Position numbers and translations under genes: made by a program | From: Chrysomallon squamiferum | Lineage: Eukaryota; Mollusca; Gastropoda; Neomphalida; Peltospiridae | Assembly (NCBI GenBank): GCA_012295275.1 | Contig: CM022666.1 | Span: 2,008,616 to 2,072,615, forward strand | Length of the DNA stretch: 64,000 nucleotides | Reading direction: 5' to 3' | In this document: positions 28,327 through 43,489 of the stretch, piece by piece | Layout: every line of letters starts with the position of its first letter | Numbering within the stretch: the first letter of the stretch is position 1 | Notes under the pieces: model-generated | What the model saw: the letters and a program-made list of their open reading frames with translations, nothing else | Databases searched by the model: none | Told to the model about the DNA's origin: nothing

Positions 28327-28744
28327 TGAATGACTGTGAGTGAGTGAGTGAGTGAGTGAGAGTGCAGTCATACACCTAACCTTACATTGTTAGTATGTTA
28401 AATGGTTAGTGAAAAACAAGAGGTCTTACTCCTCCCTAACCTCTGGGTTGGAGCTCACACCAGGCCGAAAGTTTTAAACAGAGTTAAGACAAATAAATCG
28501 TTATTAAAGATTACACAGTGTGAGCCCACCTTTAAGAACGGTGACGCTATAAAAACGTATTGATTGTGGACACAAGGATACTTGGATGTAACAGGTGTAT
28601 TTTGTTTCAAGGAGTTTTATTTTATTAAGCGAGTTTCTTGCAGATGCTTAAAAAGAACGAGATACTTTGATACATTCCATTTCAAAATGTCAGAATTTAG
28701 TATAGGGTGCAGAGATCCTAAGATTTATGTATTTTATATATATG

Positions 28745-29010
28745 TATTAAGTAGTAGTTTTAGAAGTTTTAGTAGTAGCAGTAGTAGTAGTAGTAGTAGT
28801 AATAGTAGTAGTAGTAGTAACAGTAGACCTAGTAGTAACAATAGTAGCAATAATAGCAGTTGCAGTAATTGTAGCAGTAGTAGTAGCAGTAGTAGTAGCA
28901 GTAGTAGTAGCAGTAATTGTAGCAGTAGTAGTAGCAGTAGCAGTATTAATAGTAGTAGCAGTAGTAGCAATAGCAGTAGTTGAAGCAGTTGTAGTAGAAG
29001 ATGACGTAAT
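28745..29010. repeat. (AGT/AGC/AAT)n trinucleotide region
   Basis: This is an interrupted AGT array. The serine-rich plus frame and the leucine-rich minus frame are repeat translations. Confidence 0.9.
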
Positions 29011-29284
29011 AACAGTAAGAACAACAGCAGTTACAGAACATGTCGGCTATATCACGGGAACTGGGAATCGATCTCAGCACGTACAGATGTTTTATGTGAC
29101 CAAGCTGTAATAACGCCAGTTCTCGCCAGAACTGGTCATTTGCTGGACAAGTAGCTGACCGCGGCTGTTGAGCCGACAGCTGATACTATTTACCTTCCAC
29201 CGCCATTGACTTGCTAATTACATCAGAAAGAGAGCCACTTAAGTGTGGCGAAATTTGAACTTTGCTTGTGAAAATTACCATGTC

Positions 29285-29440
<156 letters not shown>

Positions 29441-30202
29441 ACGATTGGGAGCAATTTACGGATGATCATTGGGGTCATTATTCAGTTTTTATTTATTTAT
29501 TTTTTTCCCCCTTCTTACCTCCCTTTACATAACGTGTTAATGTTAAAGAAGTGCGCACTGCTAATTGAATCATGTATGCATGCGTTTGTAAGCGTGCATA
29601 TAAAACGTAAGTAATAAAGTGTGAGAAACAGTTTGACGTGAGTTTACAAAGTGATCTCTCAGACGAACGGTTGTATGTAAGCTGTTTAACGACATCTCAA
29701 ATGTTTTGTTGTTAACGTTTTTTTTTTTTTTTTTTTTTTTTGCTCGTAAGGTGTTGTTCATAACAGTGTCGCAAATGAGAAAAGCACCTGCTGACGATAA
29801 AAGCGCTTCTTATGTAGACTAAAACATCAGAACTTCTTAAAACCGCGAGCAGTCAGAATAATTCCCACACCGAAGAGGGTTTGATCCTCCGTACTGCATA
29901 TCCTCAGACGTACGTTATATCACCGAGATGAAGCCGAATGTATTCCTGACAAATAACTGTTGTAATATTAAGTAGCACGGTCTTTTAAATGCAGACATCC
30001 ATAACACAACACGATCTTTAAATAACCAAACTTCAGAACAGCAAAACGTTTGGACTTCAATTACTGATGAAAAAAAAAAAAAAAAAAGCACTTGTCTATA
30101 ATAGTGACATTAATGACCCGAACGGTCAACCGTACTTAAAAAGAGAGATTGACCTTCTTTATTGACTTCTTTGCGAGGCTATGCAAACTCGTGAAAGAAA
30201 AT

Positions 30203-30234
<32 letters not shown>

Positions 30235-30439
30235 GTATGTCAATGTATGTGTGTCTATGTGTCTCCTTTTGATACGCTGACGTTGCTGATGTTCTTTTCA
30301 AGACCTCGGAGTTCAAACATGACCTGAAAAGAGGCGATGGTTTACTCTTGTCTGATTCTCGCTTTGAAGAAAGAAGCTGATGCGCCCGTCGTTAAGACTT
30401 TTCAGTGTCTGTGTCGGAAACCCGAACGTCGAATCGAAT

Positions 30440-30740
30440 TCAGAAACGGGATTCTAAGAAAACAAGAAAGAAAGAACAAGGGAAATAAAACGATAAAATG
30501 AAGGAAGCAAAGAGATGGAGGAAAGTCTGAAGGAAAAATTAAAAGAAGGAAGGAAGGAAAAAAGGAAAGAAGGAAAGAAAGAAAATGAAAGAATGAAAGA
30601 ATGACTGGAAAATAAAAGAATGAAGGAAAGGTTAAAGAAGGAAAAGTTAAAGAATGAAAGAATGAAGGAAAGATAAAAGAATGAAGGAAAAATAAAAGAA
30701 TGAAAGAATGAAGAAAACGCAAGGAATAAAAAGAATGAAA
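30440..30740. repeat. Purine-rich GAAA/GAAG tract
   Basis: About 300 bp of almost pure purine on the plus strand carry GAATGAAAGAAT and GGAAGGAA words, a mirror-repeat-prone composition. Confidence 0.8.
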
Positions 30741-31019
30741 ATGAACGTGTATGATTGTTTGATGCATAATTTCATATTAATCCATTTCGACTGTTAGATG
30801 TAGAGTGATACTGTTTATTTCTGTACATTAATATTATCCGAATAATCCTTTATATATATATATAATCTCTTCTTTTTTAAACAATGTCAACTGCACACAC
30901 ATATACAGAAAAACAAATACTTATTTACATAAATACAACTTATTTGTGTTAGTACATGTTAATTATATATGACATCTATCTTTCTTTATGTATATCTCTT
31001 TATGTCTATACTGCCTACA

Positions 31020-31226
31020 AACACGAACATACGAACAATCATATACATACACATACACAGACAAACACAAGCACAACCACATGTATACACAGACATTCAC
31101 ATACACACATACACGCACACTCACAAACATACACTGACACTTACACAGTTTCAAACGCACACACACAAACACACACGCACACACAGGCACACTCACACAC
31201 AAACACACAGACAAACAGACACACTC
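31020..31226. repeat. (CA)n-rich tract
   Basis: An interrupted ACAC array; ORFs on both strands are repeat translations. Confidence 0.9.
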
Positions 31227-31559
31227 CATTACTTACAATAACGCTATTACATCTGAAGCGTTTCCTCAGTTTGCCCGTTCAGCTACTACAGTGAGACATG
31301 CAGTGCCGTTACACTCGTCACCAACACACACCCCCCCCCATACAGCGATTTATTTTCTACTCGCGGAGTTTCTCAAACAGAACTGGAGTTTAAAACCGCG
31401 CGAACCAGAGGCGTTATTCGTAATAACCGTCACTCGTCAAAATTAATGTTGCCGTCTCCCTTTGAAAGGTTTTGTAGCATGCGACAGCAGACCGTATCGA
31501 ATGTAGAATTGATTAACGAAATACAATTATCCACTCCAGCGAGCAAAACCATCACTGAC

Positions 31560-31905
31560 GTTTTTTTTTTTTTTTTTTTTTATTTTATTTACCGAGATTG
31601 CGGAACATGTTTCGTGTTTGAAGACCATATTGAAATTTTTACTCGATTTATTTTTATAAAAGAATTATTATTTTTTTTATTAATTTTTATTATTATTTTT
31701 TTTTTTTTTTTTTTTTTACTATTATTGTTTTTTTTTTGTTATTCGTTGATTTTTTTTATTATTATTATTATTATTTTTTTTATTATTATTATTATCTTTA
31801 TTATTTTTTTTAATCATTCATTTATTTTTGATTTTCATTTATTTTTTATTATTATTATTATTATTATAGATCTATTTATTTATTTTTTTATTTATTTTTA
31901 CTTAC
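31560..31905. repeat. Poly(T)/(ATT)n tract
   Basis: T runs and ATT repeats give a Phe/Ile-rich reading frame that is not a gene. Confidence 0.85.
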
Positions 31906-33065
31906 GAATTTTACTTCTAAACCGATACTTTGAAGGACAGAAGGGAAAGAAAAATTACACAAAAGAGGAAGGAGATTCTTCTACTGGGATTACGCACAAA
32001 AACTGATTTAAAAAAAAACAAATTAGAGTTTTTTTATGACAGTGTACACAATTACTTTTCAATTATAGTTTGTTATCGATCGAGACCAGCAAGGTACAAA
32101 GGGGATTCTGCTTACAGTACTTATACTGGAGAATATTAGGACGTAACATACGAAAACATACAGCAAGTGGAAGAAAGGTTTTTCTGAGTACTTGTGTAGG
32201 AAAGGAGGACAGAGGTCATCGTTTTGTCTGACCATTTTCCACATTCTTGTTCAAGATACACAAAATAAAACAATGATTATATATTAAACAGACAGTTCAA
32301 AAGACTGACATACATCGACAGAGTTAAAATCTGAATTGCAAAAGCAGTAAATATGGATTACTTAGTGCGTCAGTACCGAATCTCAATCTTAAATGTTTTA
32401 ACTTCTAAAGTTCATAGGTTTCGCTCCTAACGTTCACAAATGCTAATAGCCGTCGTGGTAGTTGTAGCTGACGACCGCTGGCGTTGTTCTCGTCGTCTGA
32501 TAACGGTAATCGCAAAGCACGCGGATTAATCATCGTCACTGATGACGTATCGAACCACCTCGTTCGTTATCGACCGTTTCCGTTTAATTTCGGAAGCGAC
32601 TCGTGTCGATCAGTCACGTGGAAAACCCGTGACGTAGAATCAATATTTAAAAGCATATAATCACGATAATAAAGTGCTTCAGCGAGCATTCCACAGCACG
32701 GAGCCAGAAAAAAAAAAGAAGATATATATATATATATATATATGTTTTTATTTTTATTTTTATTAATATTGCCTGCCGTAATGGTTTAATCCATTCATGC
32801 GTGACAAAGAGTCAGTGATGTGTACGGTTATTGTCGTGTTCTGCGCGTGCAACAGATGTTTCAGACAATAACTTCGTGTGCAGCGAGTATATCGGTTTGA
32901 TCGGATATGTGAATGTCACGGAAACAGGTGCACGAGTGACACCAAACACGCATGCGCGTCCAAAGCGTTCGATACAAAAGCGTGGCCTATTGTGTAATTA
33001 TAAAGTTACTGCTGTACATTTATTTACAGTCAATCGATTCTGACTTGTTGGAAATTAGTTGTTCT

Positions 33066-33084
33066 TTTATTATTATTATTATTA

Positions 33085-33131
<47 letters not shown>

Positions 33132-33275
33132 GCTGTTATTGTTGTTTATTTTATTGTTATTGTTATTGCTATTGTTGTTACTGTTACTGTTATTATTACT
33201 ATTACTAGTAGTAGTAATAGTAGTAGTATTAGTAGTAGTAGTAGTAGTAGTAGTAATAGTAGTAGTAGTACTATT
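33066..33275. repeat. (ATT)n to (AGT)n trinucleotide array
   Basis: ATT repeats, then GTT/ATT, then AGT repeats lie about 180 bp before exon 2 of the claudin-like gene. Confidence 0.9.
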
Positions 33276-33452
33276 TTGATGTTGTAGTTGCTACCATGTT
33301 GTAGTAGGCCTGTTAACATCATCATACTTTATTATTAACAAAGACTGAGATGTTGGGAAAAAAGTATTTAGAGTATTCAAATCATAATAGTACACTTTAC
33401 ACACTAAATAACTTCTAATAACGATGTTTTATTTTTAATTTTCTAATTTCAG

Positions 33453-33626
33453 ATTACGAAAAAGTTCCATCCCTTTTACTAGTCAGTAAATCATTTGTCA
33501 CCCCCGGCATTGTGTCCGGCGTCATCACCATCATCCTCTACGTCATCAAAATAGTGCTGCAGCTACGCAGTCCAACAAAAAGACTTCATCTCAAAGCTGC
33601 CTATCTCACTTTTGCCGCTGTTGCTG
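33453..33626 (+). CDS. Claudin-like tetraspan protein, exon 2
   Basis: This exon encodes residues 119-176 plus one base. The acceptor is TTCTAATTTCAG and the donor is GTAAGT, phase 1 on both sides, which joins exon 1 and exon 3 in frame. It carries the end of the first loop, TM2 (about residues 133-156, including GVITIILYVIKIVL), a short basic cytoplasmic turn (RSPTKRLHLK) and the start of TM3 (AAYLTFAAVAG). Codons use C or G in third position far more than the flanks do, and this marks it as coding. The four-helix topology matches the claudin/PMP22 superfamily. Confidence 0.88.
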
Positions 33627-33639
33627 GTAAGTTGTTTTT

Positions 33640-34258
33640 ACAGTGACTCAGTCTGTTTAGATCATTTAATGGTAAATGTTTAACTCAGTCTTTATAGGTT
33701 TTGTCTTAGCAATTTTCTAACGTTTGATTTTGAAGTAGTCTGTTTTATGGTTTCCCCTCACTTGACCCAGTCTTTATAGATTTTGTTTTCTGACGTTTCC
33801 TAGCGTCTGAAATACCGTGCTATTATTATTAATGATTATGCTTCGGTTATAATGGTCCCCTTATGGCCCAGGCTTTATAGGTTTTGTCTGTAGTATTTCC
33901 CACACATTCGAAGAATCATTGTTGCAGATAAATTTCTCATCATAATTGTCGTTTCACTGTCTGTAGAAGCATACTGTTACGTCTGACTGATTGTGAAATG
34001 TAGCATAGCATAATATTTTTATATATTGAATTAAGATAAAAGCTGTTCAAAAGATAAAGTGAAAATTTAGAATGGTTGACCATATTACTTAGCATGTTTG
34101 ATTCTTGTGGGATTTTTTTTTTTCTAATTTATATATAAATATATATATATATTGTTTTTATTTTTGTATTATTATTATTTTATATATATATATTGTTTTT
34201 ATTTTTATTATTATTATTATTTATATATATATATATGTATGTATGTATATATGTATAT

Positions 34259-34296
<38 letters not shown>

Positions 34297-34504
34297 AATC
34301 AGAAAACATACATTTCAGTTTCCGAGTTCACCCACATTTAAGTTATTCAAAATAATAATACATCCACATAATATCTTCTTTTTTTTTAAATATATAAAAT
34401 TTATTATTATAATTTTTATTTTTTTATTTATTAACATATTTTTATTATTTATTTTTTTTTATTTTATTTTATTTTTATTTTTTTTATTATTCCCCTAACC
34501 TCAG
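33640..34504 (+). other. Intron 2 with a loose triplicate repeat and microsatellites
   Basis: A degenerate unit of about 85-90 bp with the core TTTATAG(G/A)TTTTGT recurs near 33690, 33773 and 33865. Then TA arrays, two copies of ATTGTTTTTATTTTT, a GA array (34261-34295) and ATT/T-rich sequence run up to the acceptor CCTCAG. Confidence 0.65.
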
Positions 34505-34791
34505 GTGCTGCTGTCGAAGTGGGTGTCATCATATTCTGCGCCATGCTGAACAAGGAGGTGTACAAGCTGGGGTGGGGTCCCGCACTCCCGGGCGCAGGCG
34601 GGTTTCTTCAGCTCTGCCTGGCGTTCGGCGGCTACCTCGGCTGGAGAAACGTCGGCGACGACGACTTCGACGACCTCAGCATCTCCGAGAAGCTGGATCT
34701 CGAGCACGAGCGGAAACAGTTTGTGCCTTACGGTAGGAGTGTGTCTGCCAACTCGAACACCTCGTGCAACGCCGTGTCCACCAAAGTCTGA
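34505..34791 (+). CDS. Claudin-like tetraspan protein, exon 3 and stop
   Basis: This exon encodes residues 177-271 and the TGA at 34789-34791. The split glycine codon joins exon 2 in phase 1. It completes TM3 (AAVEVGVIIFCAML), then a second loop (NKEVYKLGWGPALPG) and TM4 (about residues 203-223, GFLQLCLAFGGYLGW). A 48-residue cytoplasmic tail follows, with an acidic stretch (GDDDFDD) and the terminal residues STKV. That ending fits a class I PDZ-binding motif (S/T-x-hydrophobic); classical claudins also end in a PDZ ligand. The exon is strikingly GC-rich for this window. The minus-strand ORF over the same bases is a shadow. Confidence 0.9.
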
Positions 34792-34982
34792 TAGCGAGGC
34801 TCGCGCGCGCCATTCCACAAACTGTCTTCTGTCTTCACAGCGCGTGCAGAGAGGTTCTGTGTTTGAGATAGATATCAATGCAAAAAAAAAAAGGAATCAA
34901 ATTTTGACCCGTGTACGCGTAAAATTTTCAAAAAAAAACCCCAAATATGCATTTTATTTTATTTTTTTTAATTTAATTTTTT

Positions 34983-35015
<33 letters not shown>

Positions 35016-35057
35016 TTATTATTTTATTATTTTATATTTTTTTAATTTTATTATTTT

Positions 35058-35090
<33 letters not shown>

Positions 35091-35210
35091 TTTTTTGTAT
35101 TATTTTTTTATTATTATTTTTATTTTTTTATTTTTTTATTATTATAATTTTTTTACCAAGTTTGGGCGCTGGTGGAATTTTTCTCCTCCCCTCCCAACCT
35201 TCCCCCCCCA

Positions 35211-35216
35211 AATAAA
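35211..35216 (+). terminator. Candidate polyadenylation signal AATAAA
   Basis: The AATAAA lies about 420 bp after the claudin-like stop codon, at the end of T-rich 3' sequence and directly before an A run. It is the nearest good candidate that I found, but motifs of this kind are common in AT-rich DNA. Confidence 0.35.
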
Positions 35217-36682
35217 AAAAAAATCGTTTTTCGTCTTGTACTCAAGTAGAACATTTCAGTACTTGTCTGTTAAACGTTGAAATGATATATCGACTTCTAA
35301 TGTGACAGGAATTAACAGCAAGAGTGTTCTACGCTGGACCGCAAAATATGTTGGCGAGATTTACAAAGGAACGAAAGATTTTTTTTTTTTTTTTTAAGAA
35401 AGTCTTTCTTTGACTTCTTTAAATAAATAAAAAAAATAAAAAAATGGCTCTCCAACTAAATGAGATTGGTTATTGCAGTTTGTCATGACAACAACGAGGA
35501 AGATTTTATTTTGTTCAGACGAAGAACAAAACAGATATTTCATTTCTCATTTGTCATGAAGAACAAATGGATCCTTCGGTTTTTTTTTTTTTTTTTTTTA
35601 CAGTCGTGCTTTCAAAAAAGAATCAGTCACTGTAAGCGATGATGAACACAAGGAGAAGATTTTATGAGATATTCGTCTTCGTCTATATGAGTTATTTGTG
35701 AGTTTAACAGCTGAAAAAAAAAAAAAATTTACTACCTGCCTTCAGTTTTGTTTTGTCATCACTGTTAAAATCTTCAATTTTCGAAACTTTGTGAAATCCA
35801 AGATTTCTGTTTCTGATGCAGAGAGTGTTAATAGGCTATCGTTAAATCATGAATCACTGTGAGAGACATACATGGAAATGATTCCCCAGTTATTGTTGCC
35901 ATGGAGACAAGAGTACTCTTCGTTGTGTGACAAGATACGCTACAGTTACAGAATGATGATGTAACAGTCCATTTGTTATCAACGTTCACGCATCATTAAT
36001 CACAGTTTTAACACGAAGTCTCTATTAGAAACGTGTCTCTATTATGAGAATAGAAAAAAAAATTCTTTCCAGATTAATGTAGCAGAAATAACATATTTCA
36101 TCTTTTCGGAGAATTGAAAGAAAAATAATATTTAAAAATATATATATCACAAAAAGCAACAAAAAAAAAAAAAAAAAAAAAAATCTTTCGAGAAGATGAA
36201 AAAAAAAAAAAAATGGGACCAAATTGTGTTATTGATTTTAACAAAGGATTTGATGAATTGTTCTGTGTCTGTTCAAACACACACACACACACACACCAAA
36301 AAACCAACTAAAAAAAAATATATATATATATATATATTTGTTTCTTATTCATCAAAATTCCTGGAAAATTATTCGTTTCTGCTGCAAGAAGAGAGAAAAA
36401 TGACATTCGCGTACTGGGAGAAATGTTTGGATTAGAAAATGGGAAAAAGTTTATCAAGTTCCAGTCTGGCGACACGGATCTGTTTTAACAACAGACAAAT
36501 GCATCATCATGATGCGAAGAAATTTCTGCTTTCTCAGAACGTTTGTTCTCAGTGACAAGTACAATGTACTGATAGCAAATACAACAGTATTACAGAGATG
36601 GCGATCAAAGAAAATTTAATCAGAGGGTGAATGTAAACTATTTTCTGATTTATATTTATATATATATATATATAGTGAAGAA

Positions 36683-36757
<75 letters not shown>

Positions 36758-36993
36758 TGATTTAGGAAGGTTCCAGAAGGCATGATGTACTTCGGTCAAT
36801 CTTGGAATATTACGAAAACTCGTAAACATTGGTGCAACATATAAAACATATATAGAGATAGTCATTATGCCAAGGCAACAGAGTAATTTTTACGTCATAA
36901 TAAAAATATGACGTCATATGAGTGTGCCCGCCGTAAGAGTCAAAATGTTCATTTACTACGCAAAAAAAAAAAACACGTCACAAATCTTAAAAA

Positions 36994-37046
<53 letters not shown>

Positions 37047-37701
37047 TGACCTAAAAATAATCACAAGTGCTTGTCTCTCAAACATCACAGAATGGTGCAC
37101 GCTACATAACAAAAATGAAAAAAAAAAAAAATCGGTGCATGCTGTATACCACTACTACTACTACTACTACTAGTTGGCTCAACACCTAGTGCCTTCGCAA
37201 TTATGACGTCATTAAAACCTGTATGACATCATCACTTTTGCCATTTATTCCACAAATTGCAGATGGCGAGCACACAAAAAACGTGTTTTTTGGTTTTACA
37301 CAAACAAATCGAATTCGTGTCGTATGAAACTACTCGCTACTGAAGCTTGAAGTCGCGTGAAGAAATTGCATAAGCTGTAAAGCGTTTTTTCGGAGTAATT
37401 TTATACGATACGTTGAAAATAAAAAAAAAAAACAACGTTTATTTTAAAAGACTTGATTATTAATTAGTTTTATTCATTTGGAACTGAAAAGAAATTTAAA
37501 TTATAGTATACCTTTCGAAACTATAATATATCTTTATAAATGAAAATCTGTAGCAGTGTTCAAGTTTTACACAGACAAAATTTAACACTGTCGATTTAAA
37601 ATGTTTTACGATAAAATGCACGTTGTCTTCCAGTGGCTCAGTTTGAATAGAGTTTTTACGCAAAGTACGTAGAGATTTCGTTTCTTGAGCGTTTTTATCT
37701 G

Positions 37702-37743
<42 letters not shown>

Positions 37744-38003
37744 ATATTATGGGATTTTGTTTCAATATAAGTTTTATTATAATGTTATTATGTCAGTTTT
37801 TGCGTGATACAAATATGTGTTTTAGAAATTATTGCTGAAATGTAGTTAGGATATTGGTCATAAAAAGCCTGTATAAGTAATGATATAATTACAAATTCAC
37901 AATTTGGTCTATATCTTTTTCTCGCGATCTTCTGGCTTTTATGCAATATATATATATATATAATTTTTTTCCTGTTTCTAACATTTCTTCTACTAATTAT
38001 ATA

Positions 38004-38118
<115 letters not shown>

Positions 38119-38645
38119 TTACAATGTTACACTAATAGCGGGGGAATTTTTATGGTGGGGTGTTTAATTTTAATTTTAATTTGTCCGTCCTTATTTCCGT
38201 CCCCTAGCTCTCATTTATTTGTGACGTAAGAGTTGAAAAAAAAAAAAAAAAAAAAATCTTGATCTTTGTTTCTCGACAAAACTAATGTCCCAAACAGGTT
38301 TCACACAGAACTCTTTCAGGTGCCAAATAAATATATATATATATATATATGATAGCAATAATAACGTAAAATTGGCGCTGAAGGTGAGATAAACATAAAA
38401 CACTATTACGTCTTTTTCTTTTCACATTTTAAAATAAAAGATAATAAGATTCTAGGTAATGAGGGAAATAAAGATGATATGTAACGGAAAGAACTTGAAT
38501 ATAACATGCTGAAAAGACAAATACCTATATACATACACACACACACACATACATAAATATTCTATAGTGATGGTACATTAACAGTTATCTGACACAAAAA
38601 GCAAGATCATCATATATGTCTGTCTGTGTGTGTGTGTGCGTGTTC

Positions 38646-38687
<42 letters not shown>

Positions 38688-39831
38688 GAAATGAAATTTA
38701 TATAAATGAAAATTTATTGCTTGCTTATATTATATTGTAAAATATTCCATTCTTTAAGGGACCAACAATTTTACTTTGTGAAAAAAAATATTTTTCTTCA
38801 ATCTTTTTATGAAATATGTATGTAACGCATGAGTGATAAAAAGTATTGTTTATTTATTTTATTATGAAAACCGTTTTTTCTCTCAATTTTTGGAAATGTT
38901 TTCTATTGCATTTTTTATTTCCACTTTTGATGTTAGTTTTTTTATACAGATATAGATATATAGATATAGATAGACAGACAGACAGAGAGATGTACAGATA
39001 TAGATATATGAATTTTAGGAAGTTTTGTTTTGTTTTTCTATTTTTATCTTATTATGTTTAGATTTCTGTATTTGTTCTGTTTGTCTTTTTTATTTTTATA
39101 ATTTTGTGTCTGGTAAAAAAACTTGTCTGTTTTATTGCTCTTGTTATTTTTTTTTTTTTTTTTTTTTTAATACGGTAAAATACCGTAGGACAAACAAACA
39201 TATTTAAAAAAAAATTATTTATTGTTTTTTCTAAAAATTTTGCTTTTAATTCATTTAACGAAGATTCACGGAACGTTTACTATTTATTAAAATATGCAAC
39301 TAATCCATTAATATAGCTAATTTATAAATGTCATTTAGCTGTCGTTTAACCAATCATTTTTCACACCTGTCATTCGTCATAATTTCGTGAAAACGTTCTG
39401 CAGTATTTTCATGACGGTTCCATAATTCATATGGTGCATTGCGAATTTGTTGTTCTCTATTTTTCGAGAGTTAGGACTCTTTATTTGTTTTTTTTTGTTT
39501 TGTTTTTATTAAGATTTTTACTTTTTTCGTTTTGTTTTGTTTTTTTCTGGGTTTTTTTTTTGGGGGGGGGGTTTTTTTTTTTTTCTTGTTGTTGATGTTT
39601 TTAGGATTTATTTAAAATTTTTAAAAACGCATCTTACCAAAGTTATTTGTTATTGAACACCTTTACAATTTTGCACAAGCAAAAGACATTTCTTTTTTAA
39701 AATTTTTTAAAAAATATCCGAATAATATTACTATGCTTGCTCACCCATTCTTCTGTGGAACCAACATGAAAAATTCGACAATCTAACAAAAATAAAAAAA
39801 TAAAAACTTATTTTAACGTCGTTTATACAGA

Positions 39832-40029
39832 CACAATTTATTTTTTATTTACATTAAACAAAATATTTATCTTCTTGCACATTTAAACGTTGTCTTCGCC
39901 ATCACCTACGTCTTCTACAAAGTCGTCCTCAGAATGTTCAACGTCATCTGGAATCATTTCCTCACGCTAGTCAACGGAATTATTCTTTATTTCACTTTCG
40001 GAGAAAACGTCAACTTCAAAGAAATGTAA
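39832..40029 (+). CDS. Candidate terminal exon of an unidentified plus-strand gene
   Basis: A possible acceptor (GTTTATACAG) is followed by an open frame of 65 codons to TAA. The frame is hydrophobic (HLNVVFAITYVFY, VVLRMFNVIW, FLTLVNGIILYFTF) and ends in NVNFKEM. From about 39885 on, codons favour C in third position (GTC, TTC, ATC, TAC), unlike the flanks. The first half recurs in units 2 and 3. It faintly resembles the TM2 region of the claudin-like gene in codon pattern and hydrophobicity, but I cannot claim homology. No upstream exons were found. Confidence 0.4.
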   Translation, partial: HNLFFIYIKQNIYLLAHLNVVFAITYVFYKVVLRMFNVIWNHFLTLVNGIILYFTFGENVNFKEM

Positions 40030-41765
<1,736 letters not shown>

Positions 41766-42584
41766 TTAATTATAGTACGCTGAAATCACCTGAAAAAAAT
41801 AAAAACAATGAGTGTTTAGTTGCTTTCCTTTTGTTAGAACTCGCCATTTTCTTTATTTGCAGGTGTATGTTTATTCCAGTAGACAAAAATAACAATTTCA
41901 TGTTTAAATACAGAACATTTTAATGTTTGATTGGTTTTTTTCTGTACTGATTTTAACACTAACGAAAACATCCACGATACGTTTTTCATGTGTAAATTTC
42001 ATTAGACAAAAAAAGTGTCGTGTGTGTGTATGTTTTTCTGTGTTTGCAACTGTGTGTATCTGTGTATGTGTGTATGTATTTATACATAAATAAATAAGCT
42101 CTTGTGCTTTTCGATCTCTTTATATACGTCTGTGTTTGTATGTACCCATGTTTGCGTATATATAAGTATGTATATGTATCTCTGTCTGTTTGTATGTGTG
42201 TTTGTAGCTACATACATATATTTGTATTTGTCTGTGTATGAATGTTCGTATGTACGTGAGTGACTGTCTGCCCTGTTACTGATGTAAATGTGTTTGTAAA
42301 TAAATAAGGAAACTAGGATTAAGAAGGTTTATACCTGATATCCTTTAAACCATTCAAAAAAACCAATATGCCCGCCATTCCACCTGTTGCTCCAGTAAAT
42401 ATATAGGTGTGTTTTGTACTTAGCTCTTTCCATTTTATCCCCCTGTTTTTTATTTTAAAAATAGATAAAACATTATGACCATCTATGCCAACAAAACAAC
42501 AATATTCTCATCATCATTATCATCATCATAATAATAATTGATATTACTGTTGTTCTTCTTTTTCTTCTTGTTCTTGTTCTTGTT

Positions 42585-42680
<96 letters not shown>

Positions 42681-42977
42681 AAATGCAAACATTTAAAAAT
42701 GAAAATTTCATGGAACAGGTTTTGAATAACTTTTTATTTGTACGTTGTCATACGATATTTATTTTTTTATCATTATTTTTATTTTTATTTATTTTTTCAT
42801 TTTTATCTTCATTTTTAAATCTAAAATCTAAAATCTTACAATCAGTCTTCCTTTTTGTATATAAGAATAAAGCTCAATAAATTCTGAAGCAGTGGCCGGG
42901 TAGTCGGGTACTGGACTGTAGACAAAATATAAATAAATAACTACAGAGAAGCAGACGACCGCGTAAGTGAATCCCAT
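41766..42977 (-). CDS. Small secreted or membrane-anchored protein, array copy 1 (three coding exons)
   Basis: Coding exons on the minus strand are 42977-42840 (within exon 42982-42840), 42442-42335 and 41789-41766, joined in phase 0, 89 residues plus TAA. The ATG has A at -3 and G at +4 and lies 5 bases after the acceptor TTTACTTGCAG; donors are GTAAGA and GTATAA, and the last acceptor is ATTTTTTTCAG. Residues 1-21 are hydrophobic (MGFTYAVVCFSVV...) and read as a signal peptide or anchor. Then come SPVPDYP, SEFIELYSYIQ, a polar stretch with KMERAKYK, YIYW, RW, HIGFFEWFKGYQ and the tail VISAYYN. The mature part has no cysteine and no conserved dibasic cleavage site. I do not recognise the family. 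Four related copies lie in the window. Confidence 0.65.
42550..42680. repeat. (TTC)n(TTA)n array in intron 1 of copy 1
   Basis: TTC passes into ATT repeats. The homologous position in units 3, 4 and 5 has the same type of array at different length. Confidence 0.9.
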
Positions 42978-43089
42978 TATGTCTGCAAGTAAAGAAGACG
43001 TTTTAGGATTACTTTCTGAATCAAACAAAAACAACTTCACGCGACATAAATAACACATATTCTGGGTATGAGTGTGGGGTGTGTGTGTG

Positions 43090-43124
<35 letters not shown>

Positions 43125-43448
43125 GTAGTTTTTCCAGCTTGAGCAAAAGTTGTAAAAGCCAATAAATAAAAAAATTAAAATTAAAATTAAAAATGAAACA
43201 AATATATATTTATTTGTTACGTAAACAATCCCTAAGGGTGACCCAGCCCTTCAGGGAGTTTGACCTAGTTTTGATGTGTGTTTGAAACCGCTAATAATTA
43301 AAACAGAACAAGAAATCAGGATATTTCAGGCATTTGTCATTTACTCCTACGTAATCAAAGTGTCTTTTAAACCACTAGGAGGGTTTGTTTTCCAGTTTGT
43401 ATTTGAATTAGAGACTAAAATAGCAAAACGTGCCCCGGTCCCTCTTAC

Positions 43449-43484
43449 CTGTTTTAAGTTACACGTAATGTCGACACCTCCACA
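43449..43484 (-). other. 36-bp leader exon, unit 1
   Basis: On the minus strand a pyrimidine-rich acceptor (TTTTAATCTAATCAG) precedes TGTGGAGGTGTCGACATTAC..AAACAG, and GTAAGAGG follows as donor. The same 36 bases with both splice signals occur in every unit. They contain no ATG, so I read them as a 5' UTR exon of the small-protein gene, which starts about 470 bp downstream. Confidence 0.55.
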
Positions 43485-43489
43485 CTGAT

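Noticed and set aside
28564-29024. Serine-rich and leucine-rich ORFs of more than 90 codons.
   Set aside because: They are translations of an AGT repeat array on the two strands.
34501-34878. 125-codon minus-strand ORF.
   Set aside because: It is a shadow of the GC-rich exon 3 of the claudin-like gene.
42829-42977. Reading the first exon through its donor gives a short protein ending in RLIVRF, with P-x-PDYP and a helix-like stretch, reminiscent of NPY/NPF peptides.
   Set aside because: The final residues come from the intron side of a strong GTAAGA donor, there is no glycine for amidation and no dibasic site, and copy 2 ends differently. The continued frame in exon 2 is the conserved one.
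43276-43488. Plus-strand 70-codon ORF (FQAFVIYSYVIKVSFKPLG), recurring in other units.
   Set aside because: It overlaps the 36-bp leader exon on the other strand and is interrupted or altered in several copies; it reads as intron sequence.
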